Below, in pieces: positions 17,029 to 24,457 of a DNA stretch of 64,000 bases. Numbering within the stretch: position 1 is the first letter of the stretch; every line of letters begins with the position of its first letter. A program made the position numbers and the translations under genes. Origin of the DNA: an uncultured Bacteroidales bacterium (GTDB taxonomy: Bacteria > Bacteroidota > Bacteroidia > Bacteroidales > Bacteroidaceae). The stretch lies in contig CACWTU010000006.1 of NCBI GenBank assembly GCA_902763885.1, forward strand, positions 186,001-250,000. The letters are read 5' to 3'. The notes under the pieces were generated by a model. It worked only from the letters and a program-made list of their open reading frames with translations. It ran no database searches and was not told where the DNA came from.

Positions 17029-17532
17029 ATGATACAATACATAGCAGATCAAGCCCACTTCAAGGAGGTTATAGAGCGAATCCCCAACGTAAAGGAATCA
17101 CTCTGGATAGGTACGGCCGATATAAAGGACCTTTATGTGGGTGAGCGGCCGTTTCTGGGAGTGCTGGCCGACCTGCTTAAAAAAGGGCGTGAAGTGCGTC
17201 TGGTTCACGCCAAGGAGCCCGGCCCTAACTTCCGCCAGGACTTTGACCGGTACCCTATTCTGTTTGACGGACTGGAACGAGTTCTCTGCCCCAGGGTTCA
17301 CTTCAAGATCATCATATTTGACCATTCGTTAGCGTACATCGGCTCCGCCAATCTGACCGGCGCCGGCATCGGTATGAAAAGCCCCCAAACCCGCAACTTT
17401 GAGGCCGGAATACTGACCGATGACCACACCCTGATAGAACAAGCCATGAATCAGTTTGATTCAGTCTGGGCCGGAATCCAGTGCAAAAACTGCGGACGAA
17501 AGAAATTCTGCAGCGATCCCATCGCAAAGTGA
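17029..17532 (+). CDS. Single-HKD phospholipase-D-family protein
   Basis: 167 aa. One HKD motif is present: VHFKIIIFDHSLAYIGSANLTGAGIG (H at about 91, then K, D and GSAN), with the following RNFEAGILTDD. The family includes nucleases such as Nuc and BfiI; single-motif members work as dimers. The C terminus has CKNCGRKKFC, a small cysteine cluster that may bind zinc. It is the last gene of the island on this strand. A REP-like element begins exactly at the stop codon. Confidence 0.75.
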   Translation: MIQYIADQAHFKEVIERIPNVKESLWIGTADIKDLYVGERPFLGVLADLLKKGREVRLVHAKEPGPNFRQDFDRYPILFDGLERVLCPRVHFKIIIFDHSLAYIGSANLTGAGIGMKSPQTRNFEAGILTDDHTLIEQAMNQFDSVWAGIQCKNCGRKKFCSDPIAK

Positions 17533-17560
17533 CGCAAAGAGAAACGACCCCTTTGCGTCA
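17530..17560. repeat. REP-like repeat, GACGC type
   Basis: TGACGCAAAG (17530-17539) and CTTTGCGTCA (17551-17560) form a 10-bp inverted repeat with AGAAACGACCC between. It belongs to the family also seen at 20072-20134 and 41976-42004. It starts with the TGA stop of the PLD gene and marks the left limit of REP elements in the window. Confidence 0.7.
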
Positions 17561-17754
17561 CGGTGAGCCCACAGAAGGAGGCGTACCATACGGATGAGCG
17601 TGTGGAGCTGACGGCCACTCCTGCTGAGGGTTGGCGGTTTGCCGGATGGCACAGCCGGTACTGGTCTGACAACAGCCGGGAGACTGATATTGATATCTAC
17701 AGGGATATGACTATTGAGGCCCGGTTTGTGGAGATTGAACCGGATGACGATTGA
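17560..17754 (+). pseudogene. Remnant of an InlB-type repeat domain
   Basis: About 65 codons read VTVSPQKEAYHTDERVELTATPAEGWRFAGWHSR...TIEARFVEI, which is the pattern of divergent InlB/bacterial repeats (VTL.A.P..GY.F.GW, then A.F). A normal protein of this class has a signal peptide and several repeats; here a stop and a REP element lie directly upstream. I read it as the 3' end of a lost surface protein gene. A GTG at 17563 could start a 63-aa protein, but this is unlikely to be functional. Confidence 0.5.
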
Positions 17755-17824
17755 CTTATTGGGCTTTTTTAATGATGCAGGGACGGTCGTGGTGGCCGCC
17801 CCTGCTATGTTTATAATTTGAGAG

Positions 17825-18472
17825 TTATGGACGATTGCAGACCGCACGGACAGTGCAGCCGTTGAAACGGCGGGTGCTCTTGAAGTTGGTATGTGCTATA
17901 AGACGCGGGGTGAAGCGCAGGCAATAGGCATTATCGGGCACGAAAAGGCTTTGGGAAGACCAATAGTAGCCCTCTTGGCCGCCGAGCATGTGTCTGGAGC
18001 CTGTATAGATGCCAGCCGCAGGCAGGAAGATGGAATTGCCATTAGGGCCTGTGACACGGTAGCCCGGATTGGGGTCATCTTCTACCCAATCCCACTGGCA
18101 TTCCCTGGTCAGCTCCATCAGTTCATCGTAGAGAGGAGTACGCCAGCTGCTGCCCATCATCACGGTTGCCACGTCATCATCCGGTTCAAGAACGGTCTTG
18201 CCGTCGGGCACAGTGAGGACCTCGTCAGGATTATAGGCGTAGTATTTGGTTGGTGAGCAGAAATCGCCGGTACAGAAGCGGTAGTTTGACATGAGATACT
18301 CACTCTTGGGTTCCAGTTCCCCCCACGATACAAAGATGCCGGGAGAGCCAGGGCTGTCGGCTCCGACGTTGCGGTCAGCCCATAAGACACTGAGCCCCAG
18401 GTCAACCGCATGCTGTGCATACATGAGGTGTGCCAGCAGCAGGGATAAGACGGAAGAAAGGATACGTTTCAT
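17825..18472 (-). CDS. Secreted FISUMP-like protein
   Basis: 215 aa. The signal peptide is MKRILSSVLSLLLAHLMYAQ. The mature part starts with HAVDLGLSVLWADRNVGA and contains SWGELEPKSEY, SSWRTPLYDELMEL, IFLPAAG, YYWSSQ and a final VRAVCN. These are the landmarks of the Fibrobacter-succinogenes-major-paralogous-like domain common in Bacteroidales surface proteins; its role is unknown. It overlaps the stop of the CotH gene by 4 bp, so the two are translationally coupled. Paralogous, more lipoprotein-like copies are at 59160 and 61380. Confidence 0.7.
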   Translation of the reverse strand: MKRILSSVLSLLLAHLMYAQHAVDLGLSVLWADRNVGADSPGSPGIFVSWGELEPKSEYLMSNYRFCTGDFCSPTKYYAYNPDEVLTVPDGKTVLEPDDDVATVMMGSSWRTPLYDELMELTRECQWDWVEDDPNPGYRVTGPNGNSIFLPAAGIYTGSRHMLGGQEGYYWSSQSLFVPDNAYCLRFTPRLIAHTNFKSTRRFNGCTVRAVCNRP

Positions 18473-19908
18473 CTGACAAATGTTTTTTTGTTGCCCTGAA
18501 TGTACAGGCCTTTGGAGTTTAAGTAAGGATATTGGCCTACATACCGGCCCTGCATGTCATAGACGGGGTTAGAGGCATCATCCTGAACCGGGCTGATGAC
18601 GCCGGTGATGTATGGCGTAAGCAGTTCATCAAGACGCTGGCGGTTGGCACTGTACCATTGGACCATATAATCAGCCTCATCACGGGCGGTCTCTCCAAGT
18701 GTGACAGGGTTGTAGTTCCATGTGTCACGCTCATTCTGCCACGCCCCGGTACTATCAAACAAATCAGCGTAACCGTAGATGAGCTCTGATACGTTATTGA
18801 CTGACAACACTCCGTCACGCAGCTGCGCCCACCTGTTGGCAAGCGCCGTGACAAAGCCCAGGTCGGGGTTCTGCAACAGCCGCCTGAACGGAATGACCTT
18901 GCTCCAGTTGGACTGGCCCATAAGCGTGTTGACATCAATGAGCGGAACACCGCAATAGGTTGCGCCGAAGCTGTGGTCCATATCCCATGGGGTGATGATG
19001 AAGCGTTGTGCGGCGGTGAAGTCCTGCAGGCTGAGATAGCTGTTCTTATAGCCCATATCGGCCACGCCTGCCACAAGGGTAAGCAGATACAGGTCAACCA
19101 GGTTATCCCAATAGAAGTGCTGACGGACCAGGTCCGGATAATCTTGATCAGGGGTGGTGTCCCATGGGACATCCATGAGCTGACACAAGGGGTCCCACAC
19201 ATGGGCAGGATATTGATTGGGATATTTGACCTCCCAGGCGTTCCATGAGCTGTCGCCTGATTGAGGCTGGGTGCCATCAGTCTTAAGGAAGCTGCCGCTA
19301 CCGAATGACTTGCACTTGTAGATGACACCCCTTACCTGTGAGTCTTTAGTCTTCTTGACTCCAAGCAGCTTGCGGTTAACACGGTCTGTCATGCAGTAAA
19401 GACCGCTGTAGCGGCCATCGGTCCACACCTGCACGTATGTGCCGGTTATGCCGTGACGGCCATCCGTTTCTGTGGCATACGGCAGGCGCGAGTAGCTGTT
19501 GAACAGTTCCATGGCTATGCGGTTGCGTATATGAGAACGGTCAACACTGGCTGCATCAAGATTGATCTTGCTGTCTGTACGCCCAAGTCCAGGCAGGAGG
19601 ACATCACGCTCTGAATCAGTTTCATCATTGATGAAGGCTATCTTCATGGATTTCTTGTCATACAGTATAGAGGTTGAGCCGCGCCAGGTTACTAGGCAAC
19701 GGTACCGGTCACGTGTGTCACTGACAGTGTCACGGATTGTGAAGGTGGCTGTGACAGGGCTGTCGGCATTGATGGTTCCGCTTATGTTGTCAAGGAAGAC
19801 CTGATGCAGCGCCATGCCTGCTGATGTGCCGGACTGCGCCTGTATGCGATGCAGGCCCCAGGGGAGGATAAAACAAGCGAACAGGGGCATCAGTCTGATA
19901 TATTTCAT
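18469..19908 (-). CDS. CotH-family kinase-like secreted protein
   Basis: 479 aa. Signal peptide MKYIRLMPLFACFILPWGLHRIQAQ. CotH landmarks: RCLVTWRGSTSILYDKKSMKIAF, ADSVDRSHIRNRIAMELF-type segment, GTYVQVWTDGRYSGLYCMTDRV, DNLVDLYLLTLVAG and TPWDMDHSFG (about 310), which holds the metal-binding aspartates of CotH kinases. The C terminus, VYDMQGRYVGQ...SKGLYIQGNKKTFV, is the short tail typical of Bacteroidales secreted proteins. CotH proteins are atypical protein kinases of spore coats in Bacillus; the role in Bacteroidales is not known. First gene of a two-gene operon. Confidence 0.8.
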   Translation of the reverse strand: MKYIRLMPLFACFILPWGLHRIQAQSGTSAGMALHQVFLDNISGTINADSPVTATFTIRDTVSDTRDRYRCLVTWRGSTSILYDKKSMKIAFINDETDSERDVLLPGLGRTDSKINLDAASVDRSHIRNRIAMELFNSYSRLPYATETDGRHGITGTYVQVWTDGRYSGLYCMTDRVNRKLLGVKKTKDSQVRGVIYKCKSFGSGSFLKTDGTQPQSGDSSWNAWEVKYPNQYPAHVWDPLCQLMDVPWDTTPDQDYPDLVRQHFYWDNLVDLYLLTLVAGVADMGYKNSYLSLQDFTAAQRFIITPWDMDHSFGATYCGVPLIDVNTLMGQSNWSKVIPFRRLLQNPDLGFVTALANRWAQLRDGVLSVNNVSELIYGYADLFDSTGAWQNERDTWNYNPVTLGETARDEADYMVQWYSANRQRLDELLTPYITGVISPVQDDASNPVYDMQGRYVGQYPYLNSKGLYIQGNKKTFVR

Positions 19909-19974
19909 ATTCTACAATATTGTGACAGACTTTTAATAACCCAAAGATAGGGATTTTTGTGAAAAGGAAAGGCG

Positions 19975-20047
19975 TTAGTGAGGTAATCTTTGCCAATTGT
20001 TTCTATATCCTGTAAGCTCATCTATCAGAAGGTAGCGGATGTGGGCA
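19975..20047 (-). pseudogene. C-terminal remnant of a 3045-3737 paralogue
   Basis: The minus strand reads HIRYLLIDELTGYRNNW and ends after QRLPH at 19975. It matches HLRYRFIDSVTGYRNNW at the end of the 230-aa protein encoded at 3045-3737. Nothing of the rest of that gene remains; a REP cluster starts directly upstream, at the break. Confidence 0.6.
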
Positions 20048-20053
20048 CACAGT

Positions 20054-20134
20054 GGGGACTGTCCCTTTTGTGACGCAAAGGGGTCGTTTAATAATGCGTC
20101 AAAATGACGCAAAGGGAAACGACCCCAATGCGTC
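20054..20134. repeat. REP-like cluster, three units
   Basis: GGGGACTGTCCC at 20054-20065 is followed by a GACGC-type unit at 20072-20100 and an approximately inverted GACGC-type unit at 20106-20134. The cluster fills the space between a gene remnant and the stop codon of nspC (20138). Confidence 0.7.
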
Positions 20135-20137
20135 GTT

Positions 20138-21280
20138 TTAAAGTCTGCTCTTAAAGTCAGCGTAGGTGAATGACTTGAGGAGGGTGTAGTTAGAGCCCTG
20201 CTTGAGGTAGATTGCGGGCAGGGGCATACCGTTGAAGGTGTTGTTCTTGACCATGGAGTAGATGGCCATATCCTCAAATATCAGGGTCTGGCCTTCTTTT
20301 AATGGGGCATCAAAGCTGTACTCCCCTATTATATCGCCCGATAAGCATGTGGGGCCTCCCAGACGATAGGTGTATACTTTCTCTTCAGGCAGTCCGCTAT
20401 CGCGCAAAGGGGGCCGATACGGCATCTCCAGCACATCGGGCATGTGGCAGGCGGCCGATGTATCAAGGATTGCGATATCCATTGCTCCTGCGTGATGCTG
20501 GACCTCAAGTACCTGAGTGTGCAGATAACCGGCGTTGAGGGCTATTGCCTCACCGGGCTCCAGATAGACCGTAAGGCCGTAACCCTTAGACATACGCTCG
20601 ATGCAGCGCTCCAAGCGCAGGATATCATAATCGGCGCGGGTAATGTGATGTCCGCCGCCAAAGTTTACCCATTTCATTTGCGGCAGCCACTCACGGAACT
20701 GCTCCTCAAAACCGCTCAGAGTTATTTCCAGATCATCGGAGTTCTGCTCGCAGAGAGTATGGAAATGGAGGCCATCAAGCAAAGAAAGCAACTCAGCAGG
20801 TACATCAAGGAACTCCGCCAAAGTTACACCCAACCTACTCCCGGGAGCGCAAGGATCATAGATTGCATGCTCGGCCGGTTGGGTTGAAATCTGCGGATTG
20901 ATACGCAAACCCACCTGCAGACCTGCATCCTTGGCCCTACGGCCAAACAGTTCTAACTGACGTATGGAATTGAAAACGATATGGTCGCAGATAGAAAGAA
21001 TCTCCGGCATATCCTCCTCACGGAACGCAGGAGAAAATATGTGATTCTCACGCCCTGGCATCTCCTCATGGCACAGGCGGGCCTCAAAGATCCCGCTTGC
21101 TGTAGCGCCACAGAGATATTGTGATATAAGCGGATAGACGGCATAGCAACTGAACGCCTTCTGCGCCAGCAGGATTCGGCATCCGGTTCGGTCCATTACG
21201 CCGCGCAGCACCTTGAGGTTCTCCTCCAGACGGTCGCGGTCAATTACGTAACACGGGGTATGCAGCTGCTCTGCGTGCAT
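20138..21280 (-). CDS. nspC: Carboxynorspermidine/carboxyspermidine decarboxylase
   Basis: 380 aa, fold III PLP decarboxylase. The start HTPCYVIDRDRLEENL, PLP lysine in LAQKAFSCY (K41), HFHTLCEQ, NFGGGHHIT, EPGEAI and the DTSAACHMPDVLEMPYRP block with the catalytic cysteine all match NspC. The enzyme removes CO2 from carboxyspermidine (or carboxynorspermidine) to give spermidine. It is 12 bp behind the dehydrogenase gene on the same strand, forming the last step of the operon. Cytoplasmic. Confidence 0.92.
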   Translation of the reverse strand: MHAEQLHTPCYVIDRDRLEENLKVLRGVMDRTGCRILLAQKAFSCYAVYPLISQYLCGATASGIFEARLCHEEMPGRENHIFSPAFREEDMPEILSICDHIVFNSIRQLELFGRRAKDAGLQVGLRINPQISTQPAEHAIYDPCAPGSRLGVTLAEFLDVPAELLSLLDGLHFHTLCEQNSDDLEITLSGFEEQFREWLPQMKWVNFGGGHHITRADYDILRLERCIERMSKGYGLTVYLEPGEAIALNAGYLHTQVLEVQHHAGAMDIAILDTSAACHMPDVLEMPYRPPLRDSGLPEEKVYTYRLGGPTCLSGDIIGEYSFDAPLKEGQTLIFEDMAIYSMVKNNTFNGMPLPAIYLKQGSNYTLLKSFTYADFKSRL

Positions 21281-21292
21281 CGGGCCAAAAAA

Positions 21293-22558
21293 TCAATCAA
21301 CAAGTACAGGATTCTCATCCACAACCCAAGGCAGACCCCACTTGTTCAGGGCCTCCATGTATGGATCGGGATCAAACTCCTCAACGTTGAACACGCCTGC
21401 ACCCTTCCATGTGCCGGTCATAACCATTGCGGTACCGATCATTGCAGGAACACCTGTGGTGTACGAAATAGCCTGTGATCCCAGCTCCTTGTAGCACTCC
21501 TGATGGTCGCAAACGTTGTATATCTTTATGCTGCGCTTCTTGCCGTCCTTGGTGCCGGTATAGATGCAGCCGATGTTGGTCTTGCCTACTGTGCGCGGAC
21601 CCAGTGATGCAGGATCGGGCAGCAGAGCCTTGAGGAACTGGATGGGAACAATCTCCTTACCCTCAAACATAACGGGATCGGTGCGGAGCATACCTACGTT
21701 CTCAAGACACTTCATGTGAGTAAGGTAGCTTTGGCCGAATGTCATGAAGAAACGGATTCTCTTTACGCCGGGGATATTCTTGGCGAGTGACTCAATCTCC
21801 TCATGATGAAGCAGATACATATCCTTCATGCCTACCTGCTCAAAGTTGTACTCGCGCTTTATCTCCATTGGCTTGGTCTCTACCCAGTGGCCGTTCTCCC
21901 AGTATGAACCGTTGGCCGATACCTCCCTGAGGTTGATCTCGGGGTTGAAGTTGGTTGCAAAGGGATAACCGTGGTCACCGCCGTTGCAGTCCAGGATGTC
22001 GATGGTGTCTATCTGATCAAAATAGTGCTTGAGGGCATATGCTGTGAATACGCTGGTTACGCCCGGATCAAAGCCTGTGCCCAGTATTCCCATGATGCCG
22101 GCGTCCTGGAAACGCTTCTGATAGGCCCACTGCCATGAGTAGTCAAAATAGGCGGTAAAGCCTTGCTCCTTGCAGCGCTTCTCATATATCTTGCGCCACT
22201 CGGGATCCTCGGTATCCTCGGGCTCGTAGTTTGCTGAATCAACGTAATGTACGCCGCATGCCAGGCAGGCGTCCATGATGGTCAGGTCCTGATACGGCAG
22301 GGCCAGGTTCAGTACTACATCGGGCTTGACGCTCTTGATCAGCGCAATCAGTTCATCTACGCTGTCGGCGTTTACCTTTGCTGTGGTTATCTTGGAGCGG
22401 CTCTTGCCTTGGGCCTCAATCTTCTTCTTGAGGTCATCACACTTGCTTACAGTACGGCTTGCAATGCAAATCTCGTTGAACACTGCGTCGTTTTGGGCGC
22501 ATTTCTGGATTGCTACTTGGGCTACTCCTCCGCAGCCTATTACTAATACCTTTCCCAT
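21293..22558 (-). CDS. Carboxynorspermidine synthase (saccharopine dehydrogenase family)
   Basis: 421 aa. Rossmann start GKVLVIGCGGVAQVAIQKCA, then DVVLNLALPYQDLTIMDACLACGVHYVDSANYEP and GTGFDPGVTSVFTAYALKHYF, typical of the carboxy(nor)spermidine dehydrogenase branch of the saccharopine dehydrogenase family. It joins putrescine (or diaminopropane) and aspartate semialdehyde with NADPH. The neighbouring nspC and the agmatinase upstream support this rather than lysine metabolism. It follows agmatinase after a 166-bp gap that holds a long inverted repeat. Confidence 0.88.
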   Translation of the reverse strand: MGKVLVIGCGGVAQVAIQKCAQNDAVFNEICIASRTVSKCDDLKKKIEAQGKSRSKITTAKVNADSVDELIALIKSVKPDVVLNLALPYQDLTIMDACLACGVHYVDSANYEPEDTEDPEWRKIYEKRCKEQGFTAYFDYSWQWAYQKRFQDAGIMGILGTGFDPGVTSVFTAYALKHYFDQIDTIDILDCNGGDHGYPFATNFNPEINLREVSANGSYWENGHWVETKPMEIKREYNFEQVGMKDMYLLHHEEIESLAKNIPGVKRIRFFMTFGQSYLTHMKCLENVGMLRTDPVMFEGKEIVPIQFLKALLPDPASLGPRTVGKTNIGCIYTGTKDGKKRSIKIYNVCDHQECYKELGSQAISYTTGVPAMIGTAMVMTGTWKGAGVFNVEEFDPDPYMEALNKWGLPWVVDENPVLVD

Positions 22559-22588
22559 ATTTCTTTTTTTGTAATTTCTTCTAACCCC

Positions 22589-22720
22589 GCTAATTTTTTC
22601 ATTAGGGGGTTACCGGACTACGCGCTTCGCGCTATCCCTCCCACTCCTTCGGAGCGGGCCCCTCCCTCTGACGCGCCGAGGGTGGCGACGGTCCTGTAAC
22701 CCCCTAATGAAAAAATTAGC
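22589..22720. repeat. Long inverted-repeat element between speB and the synthase gene
   Basis: Perfect 25-bp arms (22589-22613 and 22696-22720; outer end GCTAATTTTTTCATTAGGGG) enclose an 82-nt GC-rich centre that itself contains small hairpins (GCGCTTCGCGC, CTCCTTCGGAG). It occupies nearly the whole gap in the middle of the polyamine operon. It could be an mRNA-processing or attenuation hairpin, or a small non-autonomous mobile element. No coding frame is seen in it. Confidence 0.75.
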
Positions 22721-22724
22721 TAAA

Positions 22725-23582
22725 TCATATCTTGATGCTTAAGAGCAATTCTCTAATTATCTTGCAGGCTGCTGCTGTTGAGGCTCCAGTTTGATCGTAA
22801 GGTGGACAGAGTTCGTTAACGTCCAAGCCTACGATATTGCAACCATCACATACAGTCTTAATTGCTTCTATCAATTGCATGAATGTTACGCCACCGTACT
22901 CGGGGGTGCCGGTGCCGGGGAACACTGAGGGATCCATTACGTCAAGGTCTATAGTAAAGTACACGGGCACCTGACCCAAAGCAGCGACAGTTTCCTTAAG
23001 ACCGTCAAAACTGAAGGGATGCAGGTCGGTGTGACCTTGGCGGGCCCATTGCCACTCGGCACGCTCGCCGGAGCGGATTCCGAACTGGTGGATGCGGTTG
23101 TCACCAACCAGGTCGTGGCAGCGGCGGATTACGCAGGCGTGTGAGAGCTTTACATCAAGGTAGTCGTCACGCAGGTCTGTGTGGGCGTCAAAGTGGATTA
23201 TGTGCACGTTGGGGTATTTCTTGAATACCTCACGGAAGGCTCCTAGGGTTACAAGATGCTCACCTCCTATCATGAAGGGGATCTTGCCATCGGCAAGGAT
23301 GGTGGCAGTGCGCTCCGATATCTGATTCAGAGCTTTATCGGCGCTGCCGATGCAGAGCTCTATGTCGCCGCTGTCAAATACGCTGATATCCTCAAGGTCA
23401 CGGTCCAGCCATGGGCTGTAGGTCTCCAGGCCGAATGATTCTGAGCGGATGGCGTGCGGGGCAAACCTTGTGCCGGGACGGAATGACGTGGTGGAATCAA
23501 ATGGTGCACCGAACAATACTATGCGGGCATCAGCATAATCGGCATCACAGCCTATGAATGTCTCAACGTTCCTGTTCAACAT
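22725..23582 (-). CDS. speB: Agmatinase
   Basis: 285 aa, ureohydrolase family. Manganese-binding motifs: MIGGEHLVTLG (about 105), HFDAHTDLRDDY (about 130) and FTIDLDVMDPSVFPGTGTPE (about 210). It hydrolyses agmatine to putrescine and urea. Arginine decarboxylase in the same operon supplies agmatine and the downstream synthase uses putrescine. The start overlaps the speE-like stop by one base (TGATG). Cytoplasmic. Confidence 0.93.
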   Translation of the reverse strand: MLNRNVETFIGCDADYADARIVLFGAPFDSTTSFRPGTRFAPHAIRSESFGLETYSPWLDRDLEDISVFDSGDIELCIGSADKALNQISERTATILADGKIPFMIGGEHLVTLGAFREVFKKYPNVHIIHFDAHTDLRDDYLDVKLSHACVIRRCHDLVGDNRIHQFGIRSGERAEWQWARQGHTDLHPFSFDGLKETVAALGQVPVYFTIDLDVMDPSVFPGTGTPEYGGVTFMQLIEAIKTVCDGCNIVGLDVNELCPPYDQTGASTAAACKIIRELLLSIKI

Positions 23583-24445
23583 CAGTCCTTTATTCTTTCC
23601 ACATCAGCAAGCATGCGCTCCACGTATGCAGGGAGTGCAAAGCAGCCTTTGTGCAGGTTTGTAGTGTAGTAGTTGGTCTTAATGCCCAGTTTGTTCCAGG
23701 CATCGGCATCCAGATCCAGAACCGGACGGTACTTCTTGGATGCGAATCCAAAGAGCCAGTAACCGGAAGGATATGTGGGTATGTGTGCCTGATATACACG
23801 GCTTATTGGGAATCGGTTCACGATACGCATGTGAGCCTTCTGGGTCTCCAAGCGATCCTCCTCATAGAAGGGACTCTGATGCTGGTTCACCATGATGCCA
23901 TCGGCCTTGAGTGCCTTGTAGCAGCTGCCGTAGAACTCGCGGGTGAGCAAACTCTCGCCAGGACCATAGAATCCGGCTGAGTCAACCACAATCACGTCAT
24001 ACTCATTCTCTATATGGCGGATGTAGCGCAGGGCATTCTCAGTGTAGATGGTCACGCGGGGATCATCAAGTGACTCTGCCATCTCAGGGAAATACTCACG
24101 GCATGCCTGAACCACGCCCTCATTGATCTCAATCAGGTCAATCTGCTGGATGGACTTGTATTTGAGCAGCTCACGTACCACACCTCCGTCACCGGAACCG
24201 AATACCAGAATCTTCTGGGCTGTGGGATGAACGGCCATAGGTATGTGTGACAGCATCTCATCATAGATGAACTCATCTCTTTGGGTAAAGATGATGTAGC
24301 CGTCAACAGCCAGGAACCGGCCAAACTCGGGTGACTCAAAGATATCAACCCTACCCAGGTCATTCTCTGAAGTATAAAGGTGCTTATCGACCTTTACTGA
24401 GAACTTTACGTTTGGAGTATGAAACTCAGAAAACCAAAATTCCAT
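23582..24445 (-). CDS. speE: Spermidine-synthase-like aminopropyltransferase
   Basis: 287 aa. It has LYTSENDLGRVDIFES, FLAVDGYIIFTQRDEFIYDEMLSHIP, the SAM-pocket ILVFGSGDGGVVRELLKY and IDLIEINEGVV. The usual VDSTDPFGPGEGLF appears here as VDSAGFYGPGESLL, so the TD of the active-site loop is changed; the following TREFYG and NQHQSPFYE are normal. SpeE transfers the aminopropyl group of decarboxylated SAM to putrescine. No SAM decarboxylase is in this window, and the same operon carries the alternative carboxyspermidine route, so the true substrate is open. Confidence 0.8.
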   Translation of the reverse strand: MEFWFSEFHTPNVKFSVKVDKHLYTSENDLGRVDIFESPEFGRFLAVDGYIIFTQRDEFIYDEMLSHIPMAVHPTAQKILVFGSGDGGVVRELLKYKSIQQIDLIEINEGVVQACREYFPEMAESLDDPRVTIYTENALRYIRHIENEYDVIVVDSAGFYGPGESLLTREFYGSCYKALKADGIMVNQHQSPFYEEDRLETQKAHMRIVNRFPISRVYQAHIPTYPSGYWLFGFASKKYRPVLDLDADAWNKLGIKTNYYTTNLHKGCFALPAYVERMLADVERIKD

Positions 24446-24457
24446 TGCCCTTGAGAA

